From NCBI GenBank assembly GCA_014529385.2, contig CM043966.1, forward strand, positions 43,467,537-43,531,536: DNA of 64,000 nucleotides. Direction: 5' to 3'. Below, piece by piece: positions 1-13,740 of the stretch; position 1 is the first letter of the stretch, and every line of letters begins with the position of its first letter. Below the pieces are notes generated by a model. That model was given only the letters and a program-made list of their open reading frames with translations. It had not been told where the DNA came from and searched no databases. Both the position numbers and the translations under genes were made by a program. This DNA is from Adiantum capillus-veneris. Its lineage: Eukaryota; Streptophyta; Polypodiopsida; Polypodiales; Pteridaceae.

Positions 1-1768
1 TCTCCTCTCCAACATGAGGATGTTATCCTAAAGGCACCATGGTTGAACTGCATGGCCGCCAACCTGAAGTTCCTTGAAAGAAGAATCTACTTCACCTATA
101 GGGAAAAGAGCATGTATATAGATGCTAATGAGTCTGGTTGTATTATACCACTTGTAAAATCACCTACTTTTGATAATTCAATGAAAAGGTCGGTTTCCTC
201 GTACATGATTTTTGTTAGAAAGTCTCTAAATGATGCTTATGTTTTAACAAAACAAAGTGGTAGGAATCAAGAAAAATTATACTTGTCTAATTTTCTAAAT
301 AGATTCAAGACGTATTTATTAATGACATCCCTACAAAGTTACCTCCAAAACAAGGGGATGATGACCATATGATAGAGCTTTTACCCGGAAGCTCACCACC
401 TAATAGACCTCCTTATAGAGTTTCTCAAGCTCAACAAGAGGAGATCATGAGACAAGTACATGAGCTGGTAGACAAGGGGATGGAGAGGCCTAGCTCCTCT
501 CCCTTTTTTTCACCAGTCCTTTTAGTACAAAAGAAATATGGCATATACTGCATGTGTGTGGACTATCGAGCACTAAATTGTATCACTATCAAAAATAAAT
601 TTCTTGTATTGTGGGTAGAAGATCTGTTTAAGCTACAAGGTTAGAGTAGGATTGACCTTAAAAGTGGCTATCATCAAATAAGGATAGTGAATGAAGATAT
701 CATAAAGATCGTGTTCCGTACAACGTTTGGTCTTTATGAAGATCTTATCATGCATTTTGGTTTGACAAATGCTCTAGACATGTTTAACCGCCTAATGGAG
801 AAAGTATTTAGACCCTACCGCAAGTTTACTAGAGTGTACTTTGACAACATTATCATCTACTCCAAATCTTTGGAGGAGCATAAGCAACACCTCGAGATAG
901 TTTTTCAAGCTATGAGGGAGAATAAACTTTTCATTAACCAAAAGAAGAGTGAAGTTTTCCTCCAAGAGATTTAATACTTAGGTCACATTATCTCTCAAGA
1001 TGGTATCCATATGGATCCAGCCAAGCTTGAGGTAATAAAAGGATGGCCTAATCCAAGGAATCTATATGAGCTATGAAGCTTTATTGGTATGTGTGCATAC
1101 TATAGATGCTTCATAGCTAAATTCTCCTAAATAGCAAGACCACTACATGACTTGACAAAGAAAAATATTAAGTACATATGGATTGCTAAAGAGAAAATTT
1201 CTTTTGACAAGCTTAAAGAAAAGCTTACCTCTCAACCCGTGCTTACACTACCGGATCTCTCAAAACTATTTGAGGTCCAATGTGATGCTTGTGGAGATTG
1301 CCTTGAATCAATCTTGTGGAGATTGCCTTGAAGCAGTTTTGCTTCAAGAAGGGCATGCCATAGCATATGACGGAGACTCAATTCCGACAAGCAAGTATTG
1401 GGCATCTACAAGAAGGAGCTACTAGTTGTCCTACATGCCCTTGACACTTGGAAGCACTAACTATTGGGGACTCTAGTACTTCATGACGCAAACCAAGCTC
1501 TCCGACAAACAAATAAGGTGGGAAAATTTTCTTTCACAATTCAATTTTCATATTGCTCACGTTGCTGGCAAGCACAATCAAGTAGCAGATGCACTATCAC
1601 GATGATCAAGAGCCAATACGGTGTCCATAGAAATTCACAATGATCTGTCTTCTATGATAGATGAGTATGCTACTGACCCCGATTTTAAAGATGTAATTTC
1701 AGCCCTTAGGGAAGAAAGAAGAACCATTCACCTTGCAGGATGGTTATCTTCTATATGGCAATAGGTAT
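1..1768 (+). pseudogene. Ty3/gypsy pol remnant (protease end, reverse transcriptase, RNase H, integrase start)
   Basis: Conceptual frames read in order as the end of a retroviral-type protease (about 1-300), reverse transcriptase (about 330-1130), RNase H (about 1160-1610) and the first residues of integrase (about 1700-1768). Recognisable RT pieces include ELLPGSSPPNRPPYRV, VDYRALN, LKSGYHQIRI and FGLTNA, and AGKHNQVADALS marks the RNase H end. The order protease-RT-RNase H-integrase is that of Ty3/gypsy. The copy is dead: stops at 642-644 and 972-974, further stops and frameshifts, and a short duplication near 1283-1335 in RNase H. The active-site box reads YFDN (837-848) instead of YxDD, losing one catalytic aspartate. 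Integrase is lost almost entirely; LTR sequence follows. The left part lies outside the window. Confidence 0.9.
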
Positions 1769-1779
1769 CACAAATTGGT

Positions 1780-2040
1780 GATGTGGCTGCCCTATACACA
1801 CATGGATGCCCAGTACACACACCCTCCTTGCATGGACAGCCCCAGAAAATGACCCCCACTGAATTGCTAACGTGGCAGGCAACATAAAGGCAGCAGGCCC
1901 GCGTTTTGTGGTGCAGCTCATGGAAATCCATACAAATTTTGCGTGGGTAGTTTTGCGGCACTTTTGCCTTGCTTTATTTTGGCTACGCAAGGAGAAAGAG
2001 AGAGAGAGACTTGCTTTAATTGCTTTAATTTACAAGCAAG

Positions 2041-2084
<44 letters not shown>

Positions 2085-2756
2085 GCTTTATTTTACAAGG
2101 CTTTTAATTTTCAGCTTTTGGGGCTTTGCTTTTGGGCATCCCTTGTAACCTTTAAATAAGTGGACAGGAGTCCCACTCTACAAAGCATCTGGAAGTAGAG
2201 TCTGAGAGTGAGAGCCTCCCACTCGCTTGTAGTTTTGCAACAGATTAATACAAAAAGAAATACTGAAAGCTAAAAGAGTAATAACAAGTGAGGAGATTAT
2301 TTCTTTCTTGTATGTTACTTCTTCTTCCTCTTCCCTTACCTCACTCCTTGCTAGCTCTCTCCACCTTTGAAGGTGTTTGAGGTCTTAGGATTGAGGCCGG
2401 GGAATTAAGGGCATAATTTTGGCATATGATGTCTACCATCTTCATTGCACCAACAAGGTCTCAAGGAACACAAGCAAGTCTCTCTTTAATTATTGGGGAA
2501 TCTATAATACAAAATCCTTTTGGAGGGGGGGACCGGCTCCACATAAATCCGGTCCTCAACTCTTATCAATTTCTCTAGTTCATTATCTCTCTCTTTTACA
2601 AGTATTGTTCATGCCAAGCTAATTAGGTGTAATGTTCATTTTGCTACCTTTCATCAGTTACTCTTCTTATGCTCTTTAAGAATTCTCTTAAAGGAAATGC
2701 TCACTATTGTTATTTCATTTCTGCTATAGTCAATGTTATAGCCATATTCCATTACA
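1780..2756 (+). repeat. Ty3/gypsy 3' LTR (boundaries approximate)
   Basis: This follows the pol remnant and shares its second half with the LTR ending at 59012: both carry AAGGTGTTTGAGGTCTT-like and GGGGACCGGCTCC stretches in the same order. The right end is placed at ATTACA (2751-2756) by analogy with GTTACA before the primer site at 59014. The left end is an estimate. A (GA)n tract at 2044-2081 lies inside. Assigning it as the 3' LTR of the element at 1-1768 is inference from adjacency. Confidence 0.7.
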
Positions 2757-3210
2757 AAGGCTCTACCTATCACGCTCGAGGTTGGAGGGGGGGGGGGGGA
2801 TATTAAGAATATCCATTGTCTTGTTGTCCCAAATTTGCACTGGCTAAAGCAGCCCATTGTAGCGGAAACGCAGCCTGCGGAGGGTGTCAAAATCCCTGGG
2901 CATTATCTGACGCGATGCGCATGGGCCGCCAGGATATAGCCATCACTGAAGAATTCCACGAGGTAGTCCTTTGCAATCTCCTACAGAAAAGAAGAGTGTT
3001 GCTGGCTCATCGCATGCCCACTCTCCAATGCTCGCATATCTCTCGCACCACTTGTTGAAAGGGAAGCCTTGGAATGGTCGGTTGCATGTGCCTTTTGATC
3101 CTACGCAGCTCCTATAGGGCGCATATGTGCACATTGTATCGGTGTCTTTTTGCTTGAGCATGCAAGGACTCACGTGTCGCTCTTCAAGCGTGGCCTTTCA
3201 ATGAGCCATC
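2757..3210. other. Unassigned sequence with a G13 tract
   Basis: I see no recognisable coding or RNA feature. A run of 13 G lies at 2787-2799 just past the LTR end. Short overlapping open frames on both strands look like chance. Confidence 0.5.
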
Positions 3211-3604
3211 TCTACAAACATCATAACAAAAAATTAACCACATTATGTGAGCAAATGTTACTTTCACATAAGGGGATCCATGCGGCAAACACATCTGCAA
3301 GGAAGATGGTCGGTACCAAGCAAATCAGAGCACCAAACACAATTTTGTCACCCCTATTTGCTTGGTACTACTGATCTTACAAATTTGAACTGCACAAAAG
3401 AATAATTGATCTACAAACAACATAACAAAAAACGAGCCACATTTTGTGAGCGAATGTCCCTATTACATAAGGGGCTCCAAGCGGCAAACATAGCTGCAAG
3501 GAATGTGGTCAAAACCAAGCGAATCAGAGCTCCAAATACAATTCTACAGCCCCTATTTGCTTGAACTGACCTTGCAAATTTGAACTGCAGAAAAGAATGA
3601 TAGG
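3211..3604 (+). repeat. Two-copy tandem repeat, ~200-bp unit
   Basis: Copy one (about 3211-3410) and copy two (about 3411-3604) both start CTACAAACA(T/A)CATAACAAAA, continue through ACATAAGGGG and GGCAAACA, and end with TTGAACTGCA and AAAAGAAT. They differ by scattered substitutions, so the duplication is not recent. No reading frame is preserved. Confidence 0.8.
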
Positions 3605-5954
<2,350 letters not shown>

Positions 5955-6185
5955 GCAACATAAACATAGTACTTAATTAACATGGCATGAATAATACTTT
6001 TGCAAGAGAGAGAGTATTAGAGAACATGACAATAGTTGAGGACCAGATTTACTTGGAGCTGGTCCCCCCTCCAAAAGGTGTTTGTATTATAGATTCTCCC
6101 ATCAAGAGAGACTTGATACAATACAATCTTTGTGTTCCTTGTGACCTAGGTGATGCAATGAATATGGAAAGCTTCATGCATCATG
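5955..6185 (-). repeat. LTR fragment, minus orientation
   Basis: Read on the minus strand this matches the LTR segment at about 58690-58880, including the GGGGGGACC(A/G)GCTCC block and the sequence around TATAATACAAA. It is a broken piece of the gypsy LTR family. The flanks do not continue the LTR, so it is a truncated or rearranged relic. Confidence 0.7.
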
Positions 6186-7541
6186 TTGGACGGATACGCC
6201 GCGACGGACGTCAGCACAGCGAGAATTCACCTAACAAGATTTGTCAGCTAAGGACGAAGCTCGACCCGTAGGCGTGTGGAAGCAAGCATAGGGTGTCAAC
6301 CTACACTCGACCGACTCCTAACTAATTCCTACAGAGGTCCTTGCCCAATTTCTACACAGCCTTCAGGAGTGCATAAGAGGAAACTTCCTACAACGCTTTC
6401 TAGAGCCGAACACTCATCAAACAATCTCGAAACACCACAGAACTTGAAGGAGACCCTACTAACACCAATAGGTCGCTCTCCCTAAGGTCTATGAACCAAA
6501 ACCCCAACCCAAAACACTTGGTGAAAAATCACGTAGGATGTCTGGCCGAAATTTGTAGGTCTTCGTTTCCGAAATCTAAAGTGCCTAATGTGTAGCTCTA
6601 CTCAATGTGAACACGTGGATATGCTGCAATGCAAAATCGGACAATGTATGCTCACCGAATCACCATATGAAGCTTGTAGATGGAGCTCGCAAAATCGGAC
6701 CGTACGCTGTCGAGAAACTTGCGGTCTTGCCGGGAAAGCACCGGGCTTATGGCTGTGAGAGTTTGTGAGAGAACTCAACAAAAACTATATGAAGGAGTTA
6801 AACCATAGATGCCATGAAGACTAGGGTTTGGAAAGAAGTGTAATCAAAGAAGACCCACTCTTTCTCTCTTGCACTCACACACACAAAGAAAGAACGCAAA
6901 AGAGAATGTCAAAACAACACAAAGATGAAAACATCAAGGCTATGGTCATATCGTATCATGGGTAGTATAAAAGGGTTAATAGATGAGTTAATGGCATTCA
7001 ATCTTGGCTGACCAAATAGGCTATGAATTGTTCTTTGGAATTGTAGCTTTGTGCTTACCATAATATATATATTTTGTCTAGTGATTGGGATTAATTGTGT
7101 ATACAAATCCTCTTGGTTCATAGCAAGATAACTATGCTTACGTCAAAAGAAAAGTTATAGTCTATGAGAGGTAGTATGATGGGATCCGGTGATAGAAGTA
7201 TTTCATTAAGCCTTTTTGGGCCAAAGAGAAACACTATACGTTGTTGAAAGTGTATTTTACGGCTAATCCATACGTTAATTCTAATAGATTGTACAGAGTG
7301 AAAGCGATAGAAATTATCATCATGTGGGTTATTCATCTAGGATAGTATGTGAGAAATGTAGATATGAGAGAAGAGAAGGGAAGAGAAGAGAAGAGATTTT
7401 CCCTCCCAAGCCCTATTCTTGCCCGTAGGCAATAAGGATACTGCAGGGAGAGATGTACCTGTAGCAAGGAGAACCTAAAATTTGTAGAGAGGATGAATTA
7501 CTAAGAGTGGGAGAGATAGATTTGGTTAAAGAGATGAGATT

Positions 7542-7543
<2 letters not shown>
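6186..7543. other. Unassigned; holds one half-site of the 24-bp palindrome
   Basis: No gene is recognised. CGTAGGATGTCT at 6532-6543, followed by GGCC, equals the right half of the palindrome repeated at 12853-13731, hinting that this stretch derives from the same element family. The rest has no motifs. Confidence 0.4.

Positions 7544-7615
<72 letters not shown>
7544..7615. repeat. (AT)n microsatellite, 72 bp
   Basis: Uninterrupted AT dinucleotides; self-complementary, so able to form a cruciform. Confidence 0.97.
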
Positions 7616-7619
<4 letters not shown>

Positions 7620-9248
7620 GATTAGAGATGAAAAAGAAAACAACAAGAAATCAAGAAAACATCAATGTAGAACACATCTTACTTGACAAACCCTTCGACA
7701 CCATTATTGATGGAGAGAGAAGAAGAGGGGAGAAATCCACTTTGATTGATACGCCAAGTGCAAGACCTTCTTTGATTAGAGTTGATCTTCCAAGGATAGC
7801 GTACAAGAATGGCTAGTCTTCCTCTAGGAGAAAGTGTAGGCTTGGGCTTATGTTAATGGCTAAGTACAATTAGGCATTACTACTCACTCCCTCAAGAATT
7901 CTTCTCATCAATGGCTTGAATGCTTGAGTTCCCTTTTCAAGGAAGAAGAGGTCCCCTTTTATAGGTGAAGGGAACCCCCAAGGGTTTACACAGAGAAGAG
8001 AGGAGCCAGTGTGAATAGGAATTGGAAAAGTTGGAAATGAGCTGTCCCTGCATGATGTGGGCAGACTGGGGTCCAGTATTTTGATCATATCTCCTCAATT
8101 GTGGCTTCAAATAAAAAAGTAAAAATATGGGCAAAAACTTCAGCTCATTAGCTACGATTTTCATTTTAAAATCATTTTCCAATTTGGATTGGAACCTTGT
8201 GTAAAAGATTCATCAAAATAGGGTCCATTTCTGGCAGCAAAAGTCTTTCCGTGGTCCCCTTAGCCTAAACTTTCATTTAATTCCAAAGGACACCTCATGC
8301 CATATGAAAGCATGACATTGCTCCTTGACAAATTTTTGTAATCATGCTTGCAATAATACATTAAAATAAGTGTATCTTTGAAATCATGCCACCTAGTGTC
8401 CCACTAGGATTTGATTCCCTCCTAGTAGCTATTTAAAAAGAAATATAAGAAAAGTATTAAAAATACATAGAATATATATATATTGGAGTTTACCCTAGAT
8501 ATAGGATCTAGCTAGGGTGTGAGATGATAATGAGATAGTAGAAATAAAGAATCAATGATTTTTGCCCCAAGTTAAAGAGGCGGAGCTATTGAGCTTTTCC
8601 CATAGTATTTTCTGATGGTAAAGTAAGGATAGGTTACCCTTGAGAAAAATAATAGGATGAGATAGAAGGCTTATTATTATACTTAAATATGCATATGTAC
8701 ATTATAGGAAAGATAATTATGTATCTAAAAAATTACAAGATAACTCTTGTAGGATGTGTTCTCACTATGTACGTGTCACAACACGACAACGTGCGCAATG
8801 TAGGTATCGGCTCGTAGCTCTCGTCGGGGGCAACACGCTGCACTTCTCCGCACTCGATTCCGACCACCGGTGCACACATAGCGTCAAGATGAAGCTCACA
8901 CTCTCTCTCGTACACAGTACGCTCACTCACAGACTTCAAAACTTTTTTTTAGAAATGACAAAGGTTTTTCATTAAGGTCAAAAAGTGGTATAAATACCTT
9001 ACAATTCTCAAACCCTAAAGTTCCAAATTAACCATCTACTCAATCTAAATGTCAAAACTGGGATACAATCTGGAAACTTCTATAAGCCCCAATATTTACA
9101 AGGTGAAATGTCGGGTTTTCTCAATAAATGAATAATTACAAAAAATGATGATCTGCCGAGTAGTCAGTTTCCGTAGGGTGTGTCCAGCTTCTAACACTCC
9201 CCTCCTCCTTGCTCATGTCGTCCCCGACATGGCTGTTGAGCTGCTTCT
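7616..9248. other. Unassigned, possible 3' flank or LTR remains of the minus-strand element
   Basis: AT-rich sequence with no coding match. A GGTATTTATACC-like box, read on the minus strand near 8985-9000, and the position just downstream of the broken reading frame at 9249 would suit the 3' part of that element. It does not match the LTR at 15152-16326, so the assignment is only a possibility. Confidence 0.3.
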
Positions 9249-12200
9249 TCATCTTATGGTTTCTCGCATCTTGAGCAGCGACTCGTATCTTGCATGTAAA
9301 TCCAGTAGTGTTGGGCCGAATATATCAGTGTTGATGGTGAAGAAGCCGGTGTAGAAAGCTTCTTCAAAGGCCTGGAGGTGATAGGATGGCAGAAACATGA
9401 TCCTTTGATACAATGCATGTATCACCTCCTTGGAAGGCTGACCAGATAGATCATATGCACATCTGTAAGTATCTTGAAAGAAGAAGATACTGTCTGTCGA
9501 CTGGACCGGTTTGAACGTCTCGAAGACTACCAAAAGGGTTTTGCAGATCTTCCTCATCATAATGCAAGAAAGGTCAGGCGAGCCAGTGAACAATTTGATG
9601 GCGCCTGTTAGGGTTTTCACCATGTATTGAACACTTATTCTCTCGCCTGCCTTCAAACCTGGCAGCTTCGGATAGTTTAGCCAAGTGGGTTGGCTTCTTT
9701 GTAGTAGCTCATGGGCCTTCCACGTCCGCATCCTTGGTAGAGGGCAGAAGCTTAGGTTATCTCTGATGATTTTGGGTGCCTCTACCAAATGGATTAGGTA
9801 CTGTGGATACTTCGTCAGCCATGCCTTTCTCCACCTAGGCTGGGAGTCGACTATCAACTTTGCCCCTTCAGGCCTGGAGATATCTATTGTGTAGAGTGGC
9901 ACTGTTGGCTCTTCTCTGATTCTCTTGTTGATTGTGGCGGCTTCGTACTTTAGCAAAGGATATGGGAGAGAGGGCTGTAGCCATTCACGCCGAAGGTTGC
10001 TGGCGTCTATCTTCTAAATGGTCATGGATTTAAAAATCCTCTGCTCCCATTCCAAAGCTTCTTTGGCCGTTTCCCTGATTTCTGCTTCTATGGCCTTGCG
10101 CAGCTTCTCTTCCTCTTCTTGTGTCAGATCTTGTGGCTCTTGAGAGGGTCCTACTAGGATTTTCTCTTGCATGGGTGTGTCCACAGGATCTGCCATATTC
10201 TCTAGTTCTATGCCTTCCATGGCTGCTGGCCCTCTGCTTGCCTGCTCTTCTGCCTGTTGTCCTCTCAGCTCTTCTATCTGCTTTTGGAGTGTCTGTTTCT
10301 CTGCTTCAGCTTCTTCTCCCATGTTCACGAGGAGGTCGTTCAAATCGGCATTTATCTTCTCCGCCTCCTCGAGCTTTCTCTTGATATTTTCTAGCTCATC
10401 TTGCATTGCTTTCTGCTCTTCTTCCATGCGTGTTTGCATAACCATCGACCCTTCTGCCATCATCAACCTTTTCTTCTTCTCTAAGGTCAACTCTTTTTGG
10501 AGCTCTTTCATCTGTGCTTCATAGATCTGGATCTCTGAAGTGGTGTGAGTCGAGCTAGTAGCTCTAACTCTGGCAAGAGATGCCCGTAGCCTTTGGATGG
10601 TTTGATCTTTAAGTTTAAGCTGGTCCTTGAGCTCAAGGACCTCATCCTGGCTAGCCTCCTACTCTATTTCTGCCTTCTCCTTGGCATTTCGCATGGCTTC
10701 AACTTCCTTGGACTCCTCAGCAAGTTGTAGGGTTAGGTTATCCCTTTCCCTCTCTGCATCTGTCAATGATTTGGTGAGTTGTCTATATTCCTCTTCGGCT
10801 CCTTGCAGTCTTTGAGCTGCTTCCTGATTTTCTCTTTCCATTTCCTGGCATCTTTGCAATGCCTTTGCCAGACTGGCTTGCAACTCTGATTCTCTCTCTA
10901 TCTGCCTTTGGCTTTGTTTTTGTAAAGTGTCGACTTCAAGCTTTATCTTCACTTCAGTGGATTTAAGAGTTTCCATTTCACTTTCTGTGGCCATTGATTG
11001 TGCTCTTCGCCCAGTTAGCTTTGTCATCACCACATCCCAATCATTGGTGGGCGGGTGCAGGTCCACTGTATCAGTGGCCATCTCCTTTAGCTCCACTAAC
11101 CGCAGGCTCTGCATTTGCTCTTTGGGCCCCCTGCTTGCCAAGTCAAATGCGACTGTGGCAGCCTCTTCCTTTGTATATCCGGCAGCCAGTAGGTCTAGAA
11201 ATGTGTTATACCTTGCTTCATTTGGCTCTGGCTGCTCACTTTTAGGCTTAGCCTCTTCTTTTGGTCCTTGCTCTTGGCTTTGTTCTTGCTTTGACTCTTC
11301 CTGATCTTCAGGTTTGTCTTGCTCCTCTTTCTCTTGAGTCTGTGGAGGGCTACGAGGAGGTGGTGAGGACGGTGGGCTAGGAGACTCAGGGCTAGACGGT
11401 GGAGTTGTTGGCTTTTTCTTGAAATCCCTGTCCACCTTTGTCTTCCTCTCTCTCTCTTGGCCTTCTTGCTCCTCTAGCAGTTGCCATCGGACTTGCTCCA
11501 CTTCTGCTTCCGTAAATGGTATATGTGGGATATTTTCCGCCGTGGCATCCAGAATCTCAAAATTCTTAATATAGTCGTCGAATCTGTCTCTGTGCACCCT
11601 TCAAAATGATCCCGACATTGCTTCTAGAGACGGCTTCCATAGCTCATTCAAATCTCCTTTGAGGGCTCTTTCGGCCCTGAAACTTTCCATCAGCCACTCT
11701 AGCCGTGCCGCTTTCTGTGATTTCGTCTCTTTTACTGGCACTTAGACAGATTCCTTCTTTCCCTTCTTCAGCTCTGGGTGCTCTTCTTGCACGGTTTCTA
11801 ACCGGCGTTTCAAACGGGTTGCCACCCTTGGTGCTTTGGGTTGTTCCTCTTCCTTATCTTCCTTGAGCCTTAGCCAGTCATTATGTGATGGAGGGTCGGG
11901 CCATCTTCCCTTGGCGTGCAATGCTCCATAAATCACCTTCGTGATTAGCTCACCCGGCACGATGTATGTGGGGTTTTTGTTACCTATCTTCACCAGATTA
12001 TCATGTATATAAGCTTCATAATTGATTACCTTCGGCTTGCTTTTCTGCATTGCCCAGGTGAATGTTGTGGCAATTGCTGCAGGCGGCATTCTGTACTTTT
12101 GTGGCCGCTTTGTACACATATGAAAGTAGTGATTGTACAGCTGACTCATGATTGCCACTTTGGGGTTGGCAATGTCTTCAAAAGTGTAGTTGCCTTTCTT

Positions 12201-12687
12201 TTCAGTGTACACCTTTACTTTGTCTCTTCTTTTGGTTACACTATCCCCTTTGTTGGAGAGGTCTAGTGCATCTGCCACTACTCTCTCCGTGATTAGAATC
12301 TCCGTGCCCGGCTTGCCCTGCAGATCCGTTACTCTGGCCACTCCATCTTCCTTGATTGTCGTCACAAATTCCCACACTCTTTTTATGTCAATACCTGCTA
12401 GCACTGCTTCAAAATAATTGTGGAGATCAATCTTCTGCAGATACTATGCCATCTTTCTTCTGACGAACTCATTGAGCTCCCGCGGTAGCATTGGTAGCTC
12501 TATCACATTTCCTTCGGTGTCTTTGAACACGCCTTGGTAGATCTTTAGATCATTTGACTCGATCTTCTTGGCTCCATGTGCTGGTTGGCTTTAGAGTTCC
12601 TTCTGGTATGACGAAGGGCTCTACTTCTTCCAAATAATCCTTTATGGTCATCCTTTTCTTCTTTGCTAGTGACTTTGCGGCTGCCAT
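9249..12687 (-). pseudogene. ~1,150-codon coiled-coil protein of an LTR-type element, broken by stops
   Basis: One frame is continuous in sense from about 12590 down to 9249; the likely start is ATG at 12687, with a one-base frameshift near 12590. It is interrupted only by stops at 12444-12446, 11742-11744, 11601-11603, 10659-10661 and 10014-10016. The protein has an N-terminal globular part (about residues 30-300), then a Pro/Glu/Lys-rich linker and a long heptad-rich coiled coil with runs such as VLELKDQLKLKDQTIQRL, and a C-terminal globular part (about 235 residues, Trp/Tyr-rich) that ends at 9249. I see no protease, RT, RNase H or integrase. I do not recognise the family. Position downstream of an LTR and primer-like site suggests the single large frame of a non-autonomous (LARD-like) element; a gag-type role is inference only. 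The stops are each one C-to-T change from Gln or Arg, typical of methylated transposons. Confidence 0.7.
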
Positions 12688-12844
12688 AGATCCTGTTGCA
12701 CTCAGTAGTCCGAAGTTAGCGTTTTTTCCATATCAACTAAGAAACTAAGTTTTAACTATCCAAATGACTTGAAAATTGAAAATAAAACTTAAAAGGAACT
12801 TGGGCAACTGTGCATGTGCTCACAGTGCAATTCTGGCCAAAAAT

Positions 12845-13740
12845 TTTCATTTAGACATCCTACGCGTAGGATGTCTTTTTCATCAGATTTTGGTGATACT
12901 TGACATGCTGGTGGTCCTTGGCCTGTACAACATGGCTATGTGATTGGATTTGGATTTGGGCATCAAAAAGTGGATTTTTGGGCAGATTCAGGCTTTAGGC
13001 TCACAAATTGGGTAAAAATCCACAACAGGTAGCAAATGATGTCCAAATGGGGTGAAAATTAATATATGGGCTCCTTGCACCATGGTAATAGCTCCCATGA
13101 TGTCATTCTTTGCACAGAAGGCCAAAAACATGCTTGAGACATCCTACGCGTAGGATGTCTAATTCATCAAACTCGCTTGGGATTTGTTCTGTGGGTAGCT
13201 CTTGGCATGTGGAACATGGCCATGCTCTTGGATTTTGATTTGGACAAGATTTGATGTTGGTAAGACCATGTGTAGTGTTTTTTGGCTCAAAAAGTGTATC
13301 TTGAAGGTGTTGGGGGTCAAAATTGATTACAATGGCTTCAAACTTGGTATATGAGCTCTTGAAGATGATAAGAAAAGATCTGGAATGTAAAAATACCCCT
13401 TGTAGGCCAAAAATGTCAAATAGACATCCTACGCGTAGGATGTCTACTTCATCAATTTTTGCAAGTAACCACACACGTTGGTTGGCTATGTGCTCATGAA
13501 TGTGTTGTGCAAGTTTCATGTGATTTGGACAAGTTTTGGTAGATCTATGGCCCATTTTTGCCTCTATGACCTAACTTTGCGTTTTTTCATGCATATGAGG
13601 TCAATGTTGGTCCAAATGTGATGAAACTTGGTGGCTAGCATGTCAAGGCTATTTAGAAAATTGTGTGTGATGAGGAATGTTGGGTTCTGTACCCAAAAAT
13701 GGCCTTGAGATATCCTACGCGTAGGATGTCTCTTGATGAT
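12845..13740. repeat. Tandem array: 24-bp palindrome repeated four times at 284-286-bp spacing
   Basis: Four copies of a 24-bp palindrome, left half AGACATCCTACG and right half its exact complement, lie at 12853-12876, 13137-13160, 13422-13445 and 13708-13731. Three are perfect; the fourth has one change. GGCCAAAAA-like sequence precedes them and a TTCATCA box follows three of them, but the ~260 bp between sites have diverged strongly. The array lies just upstream of the minus-strand frame starting at 12687, inside the leader of the same element. Confidence 0.9.

Noticed and set aside
10171-11304. Plus-strand serine/leucine-rich frames
   Set aside because: They are shadows of the minus-strand Glu/Lys-rich coiled-coil frame.
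13103-13555. 150-codon minus-strand frame with DILRVGCL repeated about 95 residues apart
   Set aside because: The repeated peptide is just the 24-bp palindrome translated in a ~285-bp repeat; the palindrome reads much the same on both strands, the other copies are not in one frame and the spacers lack protein-like conservation.
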